Source: an uncultured Lachnospiraceae bacterium
Lineage (GTDB): Bacteria; Bacillota; Clostridia; Lachnospirales; Lachnospiraceae
NCBI GenBank assembly: GCA_900550285.1
Contig: URRW01000031.1
Span: 1 to 30,849, forward strand
Length of the DNA: 30,849 nt
Direction: 5' to 3'
Shown: in pieces, positions 13,708-21,599 of the stretch
How positions within the stretch are numbered: position 1 is the first letter of the stretch
Layout of the letters: every line of letters starts with the position of its first letter
Translations under genes and position numbers: made by a program
Notes under the pieces: generated by a model
The model's input: only the letters and a program-made list of their open reading frames with translations
What the model was told of the DNA's origin: nothing
The model's database searches: none

Positions 13708-15588
13708 ATGAAAGCGATGAATAAAAAACAGAAAAAGATGCTTGCGCGCATCGTGGCAGCGGCGGCGCTCATGATCCTGTTCGGGCTGCTTCCGGCAGAG
13801 GGCTGGCTGCGGTTTTTCCTGTTCATGATCCCTTATGGCGTGATCGGCTATGATATTTTGGTCAAGGCGGTAAAAGGGATTTTAAACCGTCAGGTTTTCG
13901 ATGAGAACTTCCTGATGGCGGTGGCGACGGTGGGAGCGATCATTCTGGGCGAATACAGCGAAGGCGTGGCGGTTATGCTGTTTTACCAGATCGGCGAGCT
14001 GTTCCAGAGCTATGCGGTAGGCAAGAGCCGCCGCAACATCAGCGAGCTGATGGACATCCGCCCGGATTATGCGAATGTGGAGCGGGAGGACGGCAGCGTG
14101 GAAAGAACCGATCCCGACGAGGTTTCGATCGGCAGCCTGATCGTGGTTGGACCGGGCGAAAAGATTCCGATCGACGGCGTGATCGAAGAGGGCAGGTCGA
14201 GCTTAAATACCAGCGCCTTAACCGGAGAGAGCCTGCCGCGGGAAGCGGCAGAGGGCGACGAGGTCATCAGCGGCTGCATCAATCTGGCGGGCGTTTTAAA
14301 AATCCGGACGACGAAGGAGTTCGGGGAATCGACGGTATCGAAGATTCTGGATCTGGTGGAAAATGCCAGCTCCAAAAAATCCAGATCGGAGCAGTTCATT
14401 TCCAGATTTGCAAAGATCTATACGCCGGCAGTCTGTTATGGCGCGCTGGCGCTGGCAGTTGTGCCCCCGATCGTGCGGATGCTGTTTTTAGGGGTAGCTC
14501 CGGAGTGGGGCGACTGGGTGATGCGCGCACTCACATTTCTGGTGATCAGCTGCCCGTGTGCGCTTGTGATCAGTATTCCGCTGAGCTTTTTTGCAGGGAT
14601 CGGCGGAGCCGGGAATGCAGGCGTCCTTGTAAAAGGCTCGAACTATCTGGAAGCGCTGGCACGCACGAAATATGTGGTGTTTGACAAAACGGGGACGATG
14701 ACCCAGGGCGTTTTTGAGGTCAGCGGCGTGCATCATTCCCCGATGGATGCGAAAAAGCTTTTGGAATATGCGGCGCTTGTGGAATACCATTCCTCCCATC
14801 CGATCAGCAAAAGCTTAAAGGCGGCGTACGGACAGCCGCTGGATGCTTCCCGAGTGACTGAGGTGGAAGAAATCGGCGGAAACGGTGTGACGGCAAAGGT
14901 GGACGGGATTTTGGTCGCCGCGGGCAATACCCGCCTCATGGACAGGCTTGGCATTGAATGTATGGAATGCCGCAGCGCGGGAACGGTCGTCCACATGGCG
15001 GTGGACGGCAAATACGCAGGGCACATCCTGATTTCCGACCGGATTAAGCCCCATGCGAAGGAAGCGATCGCTTCCCTGAAAAAATGCGGCGTCAAAAAAA
15101 CGGTCATGCTGACCGGGGATCGTCGCCAGACTGCGCATCAGGTGGCACAGGAGCTTGGCATCGACGAGGTGCACAGCGAGCTTTTGCCCTCTGATAAGGT
15201 GGAGCAGGTAGAAGCGCTACTGGAACAGAAGGGGGAAAAGGAAATCCTTGCCTTTGTGGGCGACGGAATCAACGACGCCCCGGTTTTATCCAGGGCAGAC
15301 ATCGGCATTGCGATGGGAGCGCTCGGTTCCGACGCGGCGATCGAGGCGGCGGACGTGGTTTTGATGGACGACGACCCGTTAAAGATCGCGAAAGCGATCC
15401 GCATTGCGCGCAAGTGCATGAGAATCGTATATGAAAATATTTATTTTGCGATCGGCGTCAAGCTGCTGTGCCTGCTGCTCGGGGCGTTCGGAATCGCAAA
15501 TATGTGGCTGGCGATCTTTGCGGACGTGGGCGTTATGGTGATCGCAGTATTGAACGCGGTCCGGGCGCTGTATGTAAAGAAGCTGTAG
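13708..15588 (+). CDS. cadA: Cadmium/zinc-exporting P1B-type ATPase
   Basis: A 626-residue membrane pump that exports Cd2+, Zn2+ or Pb2+. Diagnostic features are the metal-channel motif CPC at 282-284 (SCPCALVIS), phosphorylation site D326-KTGT, TGES in the actuator domain, the HP motif in SSHPIS, and GDGINDAP (518-525). Transmembrane segments lie at the N-terminus, around residues 245-300, and at the C-terminus (YFAIGVKLLCLLLGAFGI and following). There is no N-terminal HMA domain, which is supplied by the gene upstream. Start: ATG 13708 or ATG 13717 both have acceptable ribosome sites (GGAG at 13697, AAGGGAG at 13701). CPC points to Zn/Cd/Pb or Cu; the CadC-like repressor favours Cd/Zn. Confidence 0.92.
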   Translation: MKAMNKKQKKMLARIVAAAALMILFGLLPAEGWLRFFLFMIPYGVIGYDILVKAVKGILNRQVFDENFLMAVATVGAIILGEYSEGVAVMLFYQIGELFQSYAVGKSRRNISELMDIRPDYANVEREDGSVERTDPDEVSIGSLIVVGPGEKIPIDGVIEEGRSSLNTSALTGESLPREAAEGDEVISGCINLAGVLKIRTTKEFGESTVSKILDLVENASSKKSRSEQFISRFAKIYTPAVCYGALALAVVPPIVRMLFLGVAPEWGDWVMRALTFLVISCPCALVISIPLSFFAGIGGAGNAGVLVKGSNYLEALARTKYVVFDKTGTMTQGVFEVSGVHHSPMDAKKLLEYAALVEYHSSHPISKSLKAAYGQPLDASRVTEVEEIGGNGVTAKVDGILVAAGNTRLMDRLGIECMECRSAGTVVHMAVDGKYAGHILISDRIKPHAKEAIASLKKCGVKKTVMLTGDRRQTAHQVAQELGIDEVHSELLPSDKVEQVEALLEQKGEKEILAFVGDGINDAPVLSRADIGIAMGALGSDAAIEAADVVLMDDDPLKIAKAIRIARKCMRIVYENIYFAIGVKLLCLLLGAFGIANMWLAIFADVGVMVIAVLNAVRALYVKKL

Positions 15589-15618
15589 CGCCAAAAAGAA
15601 GAAAATGGAGGAAACGGG

Positions 15619-15981
15619 ATGGAAGAAATGGAATGCTGCGAAGTCAAAGAGGTGCATGAGGAGCTGCTGAAAACGGTGGCGGATCAGATGCCTGTGGAAG
15701 AAGAGCTTTATGATCTGGCAGAGCTGTTCAAGGTATTCGGGGATTCCACCCGGATCCGGATCCTGTTTGTTTTGTTCGAGGCGGAGGTATGCGTCTGCGA
15801 TCTGGCGGAGGCGCTTAACATGACCCAGTCGGCGATCTCGCATCAGCTTCGGATCTTAAAGCAGAGCAAGCTTGTAAAAAGCCGGAGGGAAGGGAAATCG
15901 GTTTTTTATTCCCTGGCGGACGGACATGTGCGGGCGATCATCAATCAGGGATTGGAGCATATCGAAGAGGACGGAAGATAA
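15619..15981 (+). CDS. cadC: CadC/SmtB-like ArsR-family metal-sensing repressor
   Basis: A 120-residue winged-helix repressor, dimer, DNA-binding, released by metal. Both known metal sites of the family can be seen. The alpha-3N-type cysteines are C58-x-C60 (VCVCDL), with C6/C7 near the N-terminus, as in CadC of S. aureus. The alpha-5 site is D101-x-H103-x10-H114-x2-E117. The recognition helix is around MTQSAISHQLRILK (68-81). GGAGG precedes ATG 15619. Last gene of the operon, so it is autoregulated through the operator at 13398-13419. Confidence 0.92.
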   Translation: MEEMECCEVKEVHEELLKTVADQMPVEEELYDLAELFKVFGDSTRIRILFVLFEAEVCVCDLAEALNMTQSAISHQLRILKQSKLVKSRREGKSVFYSLADGHVRAIINQGLEHIEEDGR

Positions 15982-15989
15982 GAACGGGA

Positions 15990-16048
15990 GCGGCAGAAAA
16001 GACAGGAAGCGACAGAAAAGACAGAAAGCGATCGAAAAAGACAGAAAA
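15990..16048. repeat. Three degenerate 19-20 bp tandem repeats
   Basis: Units start at 15990 (GCGGCAGAAAAGACAGGAA), 16009 and 16028, each with a GCG start and a CAGAAAAGACAG-like body, and then the pattern decays into further CAGAAAA units up to 16068. It lies between the cad operon and its terminator and has no coding function that I can see. Confidence 0.6.
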
Positions 16049-16068
16049 CAATAGAAAACAACAGAAAA

Positions 16069-16110
16069 GACCGGGGGCAGCGGAAAAATCCGATGCTGTC
16101 CGGTCCTTTT
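16069..16110. terminator. Bidirectional terminator between cad operon and degV
   Basis: GACCGG (16069-16074) pairs with CCGGTC (16100-16105), with inner pairing (GCAGC with GCTG, and GGA-AAAA-TCC). CTTTT follows on the plus strand, and on the minus strand the exit is TCTTTTCTGTT. It lies between convergent units. Confidence 0.75.
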
Positions 16111-16165
16111 AATTTTTCTTTGAAAAAGCCGGTTTGTATAAATTGGCGGCTTTTGGAAACCAAAG

Positions 16166-17014
16166 TTAGTTCTGGTTTGAGAAAAATGCAACCGCAATGG
16201 CTCCGGGGCCGACGTGGGTTCCGATCGCCCCGCCGACCGTCCCGATTTTTAAGCTGTCCGCATGTTCTTCCCAGACTGCGCGGCTGTCGCTGATATATTT
16301 TTGCAGAAGGGCGTCGCTTAATCCTGTATAACCAAGAAAGATTGGGCGGGAAAAGTCAACGCCGTGCTCCTGAATTTTCTGGATCAGAAAGTTATTGCCT
16401 TGTTTGGAGCCGCGCGCTTTTCCAAGAAGCTGAACCTCGCCGTCTTTTACGGTAACGACAGGCTTAATGGAAAGCAGGCTTCCCGCAATCGCAACGGTTT
16501 TGGAGATCCGCCCGCCCTTCTGGAGATATTCCAGCGTGTCGAGAAGACCGAGTACACAGAGCTGTTTTTTCTCCCGTTCGAGAATATCCACAATCGTGTG
16601 GATGTTGGCGCCCTGATCCTTTAAGCGGAGCGCATATTCCACGAGCGCTTTTTCCCCGACTGCGACGCTTTCGCTGTCCACGATATAGACGGTTTCCTCA
16701 AATTCCCCGGCGGCGATGCAGGCACTTTGCCATGTGCCGGAAAGCTTGGAGGAAATGGTGATGATAAGCGGGATGTCGCCCTTTTCCAAAACGCTGCGGA
16801 TCGCATTTTCAAAAAGGAAGGGGGAAGGCTGGCTGGTTGTCGGCAGCGTGTCGTTTTCGATGAGCTTTTCGTAAAACTGGCGGTGGGTCAGGTTTACGCC
16901 GTCCTGAAATTCTTCGTCGCCAAAACGGATGGTCATGGGCAGGACGGTTAAGTCTGCGCGGTCGGGGTTTACGATGTCGGAACCGGCGTCGGTAATAATG
17001 TGTATCTGATTCAT
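16166..17014 (-). CDS. DegV family fatty-acid-binding protein (FakB-type)
   Basis: A 282-residue DegV protein. Such proteins bind a long-chain fatty acid and, in the FakAB system, present it to a kinase to make acyl-phosphate for phospholipid synthesis. The family motifs are ITDAGSDI near the N-terminus, TTSQPSP (59-65, S61 carboxylate-binding), SSKLSGTW with S92, LEYLQKGGRIS, LLSIKPVV, and IGTHVGPGA at the C-terminus. No kinase (FakA/DAK2) gene is nearby. Start ATG 17014 has AAAGGAG at 17027-17033 with rather long (12-nt) spacing. The promoter carries two dyad operators. Confidence 0.93.
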   Translation of the reverse strand: MNQIHIITDAGSDIVNPDRADLTVLPMTIRFGDEEFQDGVNLTHRQFYEKLIENDTLPTTSQPSPFLFENAIRSVLEKGDIPLIITISSKLSGTWQSACIAAGEFEETVYIVDSESVAVGEKALVEYALRLKDQGANIHTIVDILEREKKQLCVLGLLDTLEYLQKGGRISKTVAIAGSLLSIKPVVTVKDGEVQLLGKARGSKQGNNFLIQKIQEHGVDFSRPIFLGYTGLSDALLQKYISDSRAVWEEHADSLKIGTVGGAIGTHVGPGAIAVAFFSNQN

Positions 17015-17069
17015 GGTATGAAAAATCTCCTTTGAAGAAGGCGGGCAGAAGCTGCGCCACTGGTATTTG

Positions 17070-17110
17070 TTGACTGGTCAAATATAGCATGAAAATGTTG
17101 ATATGTCAAC
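17070..17110 (-). promoter_or_regulatory. degV promoter with twin TTGA-N4-TCAA dyads
   Basis: Minus-strand -35 TTGACA (17104-17109), 17-bp spacer, -10 TATATT (17081-17086). Two dyads of the same form lie over it: TTGATATGTCAA (17098-17109), inside the larger GTTGA...TCAAC palindrome and over the -35, and TTGACTGGTCAA (17070-17081), at and just beyond the -10. Their centres are 28 bp apart. This looks like a repressor-type site, perhaps for a MarR-family (FabT-like) fatty acid regulator; the regulator is not known. Confidence 0.7.
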
Positions 17111-17120
17111 AAAAAAAGAA

Positions 17121-17149
17121 TTGTATTTGCGAATGGAAAGTCGTATAAT
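17121..17149 (+). promoter_or_regulatory. Promoter of the CD3324-family transcript
   Basis: Weak -35 TTGTAT (17121-17126), 17-bp spacer and consensus -10 TATAAT (17144-17149). Transcription would start near 17156, 8 nt before a strong ribosome site. Confidence 0.6.
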
Positions 17150-17180
17150 GTCTGTAACGGATAAAGGAGGGGAAGCGTAC

Positions 17181-17258
17181 ATGTGTATCAACAAGAAAAG
17201 GAAAAGCGAAGCTTATCTCCATGCAAAGTCAGCAGTCTGCGACGGTTGCATGGAGTAA
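17181..17258 (+). CDS. Candidate 25-residue leader peptide with CxxC
   Basis: ATG 17181 follows AAAGGAGG (17164-17171) with good spacing. It encodes 25 residues beginning MCINKKRKSE and ending CDGCME, with TAA at 17256-17258. The N-terminal half is very basic and there is a CxxC pair near the end. The ORF covers one arm of hairpin A (17218-17254) and the loop sequence used in the alternative stem, which suggests that translation of the peptide could control the structure in front of the CD3324 gene. No homologue is recognised. Confidence 0.5.
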   Translation: MCINKKRKSEAYLHAKSAVCDGCME

Positions 17259-17287
17259 GAAAGTCGCAGAACGATGCCGGCTTTGCA
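17218..17287 (+). promoter_or_regulatory. Possible leader with mutually exclusive RNA stems
   Basis: Stem A: TCCATGCAA (17218-17226) / TTGCATGGA (17246-17254). Stem B: TCTGCGAC (17236-17243, in the loop of A) / GTCGCAGA (17263-17270). Stem C: TGCAAAG (17222-17228) / CTTTGCA (17281-17287). B nests inside C, while A and C share bases and cannot form together. All three are perfect. The 3' edge is 17 nt before the ribosome site of the CD3324 gene. Confidence 0.5.
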
Positions 17288-17318
17288 ACTTGATGATCAT
17301 ATCAAGGAGGAAGTCCGC

Positions 17319-17582
17319 ATGAAATATCAAAACGCACAGGCAATTCTTCCGGAGGAATTGGTAAAAGAATTGCAGAATTACGTTCAGGGCACATATATTT
17401 ATATTCCGGTGGGGCAGGAGAAGCAAAAGCGCTGGGGAGAGGTTTCAGGCTATCGAAAGGAACTGGAACAGCGCAATGAGCAGATGAAACTGGAATATCA
17501 AAACGGCGCTGCTATGGAGCAGCTTGCCGAAAAATATTGTTTGTCTTTATATGCTGTCCGCAAAATCATATATCAGAAGTAA
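17319..17582 (+). CDS. CD3324 family small helix-turn-helix protein
   Basis: An 87-residue protein. The N-terminal half, starting MKYQNAQAILPEELVKELQNYVQG and continuing with TYIYIPVGQEKQKRWGEVSGYRKEL, matches the CD3324 family found in clostridia. The C-terminal part is a Mor/resolvase-like helix-turn-helix, MEQLAEKYCLSLYAVRKIIY. It is probably a small DNA-binding regulator; targets are unknown. AAGGAGG at 17304-17310 is 8 nt before ATG 17319; the frame back to 17274 is not used. It ends 5 nt before its terminator stem. Confidence 0.8.
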   Translation: MKYQNAQAILPEELVKELQNYVQGTYIYIPVGQEKQKRWGEVSGYRKELEQRNEQMKLEYQNGAAMEQLAEKYCLSLYAVRKIIYQK

Positions 17583-17583
17583 T

Positions 17584-17633
17584 AAAAGAGGCTGTGAAAA
17601 AATTAGGAAATTATTTTTTCACAGCTCTTTTTT
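17584..17633 (+). terminator. Intrinsic terminator of the CD3324-family gene
   Basis: GAGGCTGTGAAAAAAT and ATTTTTTCACAGCTC form a long stem with one bulged G, followed by six or more T residues. Ends the CD3324 transcript, so the ABC genes need their own promoter. Confidence 0.9.
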
Positions 17634-17757
17634 ATGTGTCCCTGACACTGTTTATTCTACAAAATGGTTCGGTATCATGTGGTGTATAGATTCCTGCCGA
17701 AAAAAGCGGTATGGTTGAGACAGAGAGGAAAGTCGTGAAAACGGAATGGAGGCGGGC

Positions 17758-17814
17758 ATGAGATACAAAGCAGTATTCGGGCATCAGGCAGTTCGGTTAT
17801 ACGTTCTTGCTTGA
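17758..17814 (+). CDS. Candidate 18-residue peptide ORF before the ABC exporter genes
   Basis: ATG 17758, with GGAGG (17748-17752) 5 nt upstream, encodes MRYKAVFGHQAVRLYVLA, 18 residues, ending at TGA 17812-17814. A further short ORF (ATG 17711, TGA 17759-17761) overlaps it by ATGA. It lies 40 bp before the first ABC gene. It could be a peptide exported by that pair, a leader peptide, or chance. No homologue is recognised. Confidence 0.3.
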   Translation: MRYKAVFGHQAVRLYVLA

Positions 17815-17854
17815 CCACAACAAATCTATTAGAAAGCAAAGGATGGGAAAAAAT

Positions 17855-19633
17855 ATGGGAAAATATAAATGGAAATATCCAATCGCTGACATATTAAGGA
17901 TTGGAATATCAGCGGCTCCGGGATGGTTGATGATTATATGCATATATACGATTATATCAGCATTTATTCCTACGCTGCAAATATTATATGTTGCGGAATT
18001 TATTGATCATGTTATTAGCTTTACAGGGGGAAATTCAGACTTTCTTAATGTATTTTTTTATGCAGCTATGGTGGTTTTGTTAATTGCATTTCAATGGATT
18101 AGCGGAACTTTGATGAAGCTGGTGTGGATTCGTTTTGAAAATAAGCTAAGGACAACATTAGCGGTAGATATTATCGAAAAAAGAGCGAAATTGGAATATG
18201 AATATATTGAAGATGAAGAGACATGGAATCTGTTAGAACGTGTATCTGATCAACCGGAAGTAAAAGTCAGGGAATTTTTTGAAACAATGATTCAATTTTC
18301 AGGATTACTTTTTAGAATTGCCGGTATTGTCCTGGTTCTTTCGACGTACATATGGTGGGAAGGGATACTGTTGGTAATCGTATCTGTTCCGTTGATCTGG
18401 TTATCAATGAAAAGCGGAAATGCAGAATATGAAACGAAACAGGAGGTTACGGAATGTGACCGCAGATGTGAATACCTGACTGATGTGATTTTGGGGCGGG
18501 ACGCAGTGCAGGAGAGGACTTTATTTGGATTTGGCAAGTTCATTGACCGGAAGTGGGAAAAGCAATATGATGTGAGCGCAGATATGACATTAAAGGCATA
18601 CCGCACATGGTATACAAAATTGGAGATGGGGAGCATTTTTACTGCAATGACGCTTGCAATAGCGATTGTCGCTTTATTGCTGCCTACAGTGAAGGGGATC
18701 ATTACAATTGGTATGTTTATGTCATTGACGAATTCCTGTATTGCCTTAATTGAAAGTATGTCATGGGAATTCAGGGAATATATTGATAAATTTACAGAAC
18801 TGGTCAATTATATCAGGGAAGTAAAAAATGTGGCATTGCTTCGGGAAAAGGCTGATGCCATAAGTGAAAAAAATGCACAGATGGTTTTAAAAAGCATTGA
18901 GTTTGCAGATGTTTCCTTTTCCTATCCGAACAGCTCTAAAAAAGTTTTGGACCATATATCTTTTAAATTGGAAGCAGGCATCCATTATGCCATTGTTGGG
19001 AAAAATGGGGAAGGGAAGAGCACGATTATTAAGCTGCTGTCAGGTTTATATTCTGATTATTCCGGAAAAATATTGATCAATGGAAAGGAACTCAGGGAAT
19101 ATAGATTTGCCGATTTAAAGGGGATGTTCTCAATTGTATATCAGGACTTCGGAAAGTATGCCGTTTCAATGAGAGATAACCTGAAATTGGCGGATGCCGG
19201 GATATCAGAAGAAAATCTTATCAAAATACTGCAGAGATTTGATTTGGAAAGTGCGGTAAATAAACTTCCGAACGGGATTGATACGCCCCTTGGAAAGATA
19301 CAGTCTTTCGGAATGGACATGTCTGGCGGCGAATGGCAGCGGCTGGCGTTGTCCAGAGCGTATGCGAATAATGCTCCGGTATATTTATTGGATGAGCCTA
19401 CTGCGGCGTTGGATCCTATATCAGAGTCTCAGGTGTATGAGGACTTCCAAAAAGCGAGTGATAATAAGACAACAATCTTAATAAGCCATAGATTGGGATC
19501 GGTAAAATTAGCGGATCAAATATTGGTATTGGATCATGGAAAAATTGTGGAATCGGGAAGCCATGAGGAACTGATGAAGAATCATCAATTATACTATGAA
19601 ATGTATGAAAGCCAAAGGAGTTGGTATAGATGA
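17855..19633 (+). CDS. ABC exporter subunit 1 (fused membrane and ATPase domains)
   Basis: A 592-residue type IV ABC half-transporter: an N-terminal membrane domain with about six segments (e.g. WLMIICIYTIISAFIP, VFFYAAMVVLLIAFQW, GILLVIVSVPLIWLS) and a C-terminal ATPase. Walker A GKNGEGKST (382-390), signature SGGEW (490-494), and Walker B YLLDEP with D513-E514. Substrate unknown; no peptidase domain. ATG 17855 is preferred because AAAGGATGG upstream fits it; ATG 17843 is possible. The stop overlaps the start of the second subunit as ATGA, so the two form a heterodimer made in equal amounts. The DNA is clearly more AT-rich than the flanks. Confidence 0.93.
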   Translation: MGKYKWKYPIADILRIGISAAPGWLMIICIYTIISAFIPTLQILYVAEFIDHVISFTGGNSDFLNVFFYAAMVVLLIAFQWISGTLMKLVWIRFENKLRTTLAVDIIEKRAKLEYEYIEDEETWNLLERVSDQPEVKVREFFETMIQFSGLLFRIAGIVLVLSTYIWWEGILLVIVSVPLIWLSMKSGNAEYETKQEVTECDRRCEYLTDVILGRDAVQERTLFGFGKFIDRKWEKQYDVSADMTLKAYRTWYTKLEMGSIFTAMTLAIAIVALLLPTVKGIITIGMFMSLTNSCIALIESMSWEFREYIDKFTELVNYIREVKNVALLREKADAISEKNAQMVLKSIEFADVSFSYPNSSKKVLDHISFKLEAGIHYAIVGKNGEGKSTIIKLLSGLYSDYSGKILINGKELREYRFADLKGMFSIVYQDFGKYAVSMRDNLKLADAGISEENLIKILQRFDLESAVNKLPNGIDTPLGKIQSFGMDMSGGEWQRLALSRAYANNAPVYLLDEPTAALDPISESQVYEDFQKASDNKTTILISHRLGSVKLADQILVLDHGKIVESGSHEELMKNHQLYYEMYESQRSWYR

Positions 19634-21426
19634 ATGATAATGTAAAAAAACAATCAAAATATAATATCTTTACCATTATGTGCAGATTGTATAAAGTAGC
19701 ATTCAAAGAATGTCCGGTCAGAATGCTTGTATATAGCCTGGTACTGTTTGCAAACGGCGTGATTCAGATTGCAATTACATATGGGACAGAATTATTTTAT
19801 GACAATGTCAGTCTGGGAGCGAGGGAGAGAACAATAAGTTCAGCAATTATGTTTTCGTTCTTATTTCTGATGGCAGCTATTTTGGTAAGCCATATATTAA
19901 ACGGATGTGATAATTATCTGGGGACTTCCGTGCATGTTGTCCTTATCGGAAAATTTGAAGAACGTATGCATAAAAAAGTGGTAAAATTAGACCCGCTATT
20001 GTTTGAGGATACAAAATTTTTGGACGATATCAATAAGGCATTTCAGGGATCCGGGGTTTCAGGATGTACTTATGTGTTAGAAGCATTTATGGTTATAATG
20101 CTTTCTCAGGTTCCGTATATGATATTGATGAGCATTTATTTGTACAAATTAAGTCCTGTTTTAGCATTTTGCATTTTTCTTATTTTTGTACCGGTTGCCA
20201 TTTCACAGTATATACGGATTCAGGTATTTGAAAAGCTTGAAGATGAAACGGCATCCTGCAGAAGGAAATATGACTATTATACGGAGTGTGTTGCCGGACG
20301 GGAATATTTTAAAGAAACCAGAATGCTTGGTGCATATAACTATTTTTCGAGGCTGATCGGGGAAACCATTAAAAAAATAAATGACAAAGCATGGAAATGT
20401 TATGGAAAAATGGCAAGGCTGGAAATCCTTATGCGCTTTATTACACTTGCAGGATATGTGGGTGTAATCCTGTTGCTGGTATATTATGTTATAAATGGCA
20501 GAATAGGTGTTGGAGCCTTTGCGGCTGTGTTTTCATCAATTGCAGTTATGTTTGACATGATTGAAAGTGCGCTTGGTCAGCAATTGGGAGGAGTTTTTGA
20601 AACAATAGGCATGGTAACCAATTATGTCAAATTCCTTGATATGGAAGAAATGCAGGGAGAAGAGGCAGTAGTAGATTACTCAGGGGGAATTCAGCTGCAT
20701 AATGTTTCGTTTTCCTATAAAGGAAGCGAAAAGATGGCAGTAAAGAATGTCAGCCTGACCGTCAGGAGCGGGGAGACTTTGGCAATCGTTGGAGAGAACG
20801 GAGCGGGAAAAAGTACATTGGTAAAGCTTTTGATCGGATTATATAGACCTGATGAAGGAGAAGTATATATTGGGCAGAGCAATACGGGAAATACAAAGAT
20901 GCAGTGCTATCAGGATAAAATATCGGGAGTTTTTCAAAATTATCAAAAATATAAAATGACGCTGAAAGACAATGTGGTTATCAGTGCATTCGAGGGACAG
21001 GAATCAGATAAAGTTAACCGGACGTTGAAAAATGTTGGTATTGATATTAACGGTGAAGAATATCCGGAAGGACTAGATACGATTCTGTCTACAGAATTTG
21101 GAGGTACAGATATTTCCGGAGGACAATGGCAGCGGGTTGCAATCGCAAGAGGAATGTACAAAGAACATGAAGTTATCGTTTTAGATGAGCCGACATCTGC
21201 AATTGATCCGATTGAAGAATATGCTTTATATAATAAGTTCAAGGAAATGTCAAAAGACAAAACGGCTATACTGGTAACCCATCGAATGGGAAGCTGCAAG
21301 ATTGCAGACCATATTATTGTAATGGATGAGGGACAGATTATTGAAGAAGGAACACATGAAGATTTGATGAATAAGAATGGGAAATATAAAGAAATGTATG
21401 TTGCTCAGGCGCAGTGGTACGCTTAA
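19630..21426 (+). CDS. ABC exporter subunit 2 (fused membrane and ATPase domains)
   Basis: A 598-residue partner half-transporter. Membrane segments include MLVYSLVLFANGVIQIAITYG, AIMFSFLFLMAAILVSHIL and VLAFCIFLIFVPVAISQYI. The ATPase has Walker A GENGAGKST (388-396), signature SGGQW (496-500), and Walker B VLDEP (517-521, D519-E520). ATG 19630 overlaps the stop of subunit 1 by 4 nt. Both partners keep all catalytic motifs. No accessory gene (permease, response regulator, or peptide-modifying enzyme) accompanies them. Confidence 0.93.
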   Translation: MNDNVKKQSKYNIFTIMCRLYKVAFKECPVRMLVYSLVLFANGVIQIAITYGTELFYDNVSLGARERTISSAIMFSFLFLMAAILVSHILNGCDNYLGTSVHVVLIGKFEERMHKKVVKLDPLLFEDTKFLDDINKAFQGSGVSGCTYVLEAFMVIMLSQVPYMILMSIYLYKLSPVLAFCIFLIFVPVAISQYIRIQVFEKLEDETASCRRKYDYYTECVAGREYFKETRMLGAYNYFSRLIGETIKKINDKAWKCYGKMARLEILMRFITLAGYVGVILLLVYYVINGRIGVGAFAAVFSSIAVMFDMIESALGQQLGGVFETIGMVTNYVKFLDMEEMQGEEAVVDYSGGIQLHNVSFSYKGSEKMAVKNVSLTVRSGETLAIVGENGAGKSTLVKLLIGLYRPDEGEVYIGQSNTGNTKMQCYQDKISGVFQNYQKYKMTLKDNVVISAFEGQESDKVNRTLKNVGIDINGEEYPEGLDTILSTEFGGTDISGGQWQRVAIARGMYKEHEVIVLDEPTSAIDPIEEYALYNKFKEMSKDKTAILVTHRMGSCKIADHIIVMDEGQIIEEGTHEDLMNKNGKYKEMYVAQAQWYA

Positions 21427-21434
21427 AAAAGCAA

Positions 21435-21554
21435 ATGAAATTATCTGATAACTATTACGGAAAAGGAACATGGTGGAACTTATTTTACGGGTAAGGAAAA
21501 GTAGATTTTGCCGATCCGGATATTGCTGCTTGTATGAAAGCTATGATAAAATAA
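21435..21554 (+). pseudogene. Short ORF remnant after the ABC genes, with in-frame stop
   Basis: A frame from ATG 21435 reads MKLSDNYYGKGTWWNLFYG, stops at TAA 21492-21494, and continues in the same frame as GKVDFADPDIAACMKAMIK to TAA 21552-21554. The two halves look like one protein-like sequence broken by a stop. No ribosome site precedes ATG 21435. It could be the C-terminal remnant of a gene or a decayed small peptide gene linked to the exporter. Not identified. Confidence 0.3.
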
Positions 21555-21599
21555 AGACGGAGGTATTGTAAAGAAGCGGCACAAAAGACAGGAGGGTAA

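Noticed and set aside
15856..16197. 113-codon minus-strand ORF after the cad repressor
   Set aside because: Made by the low-complexity repeats (Ser-Phe-Cys-Leu run) and crosses the terminator; no ribosome site.
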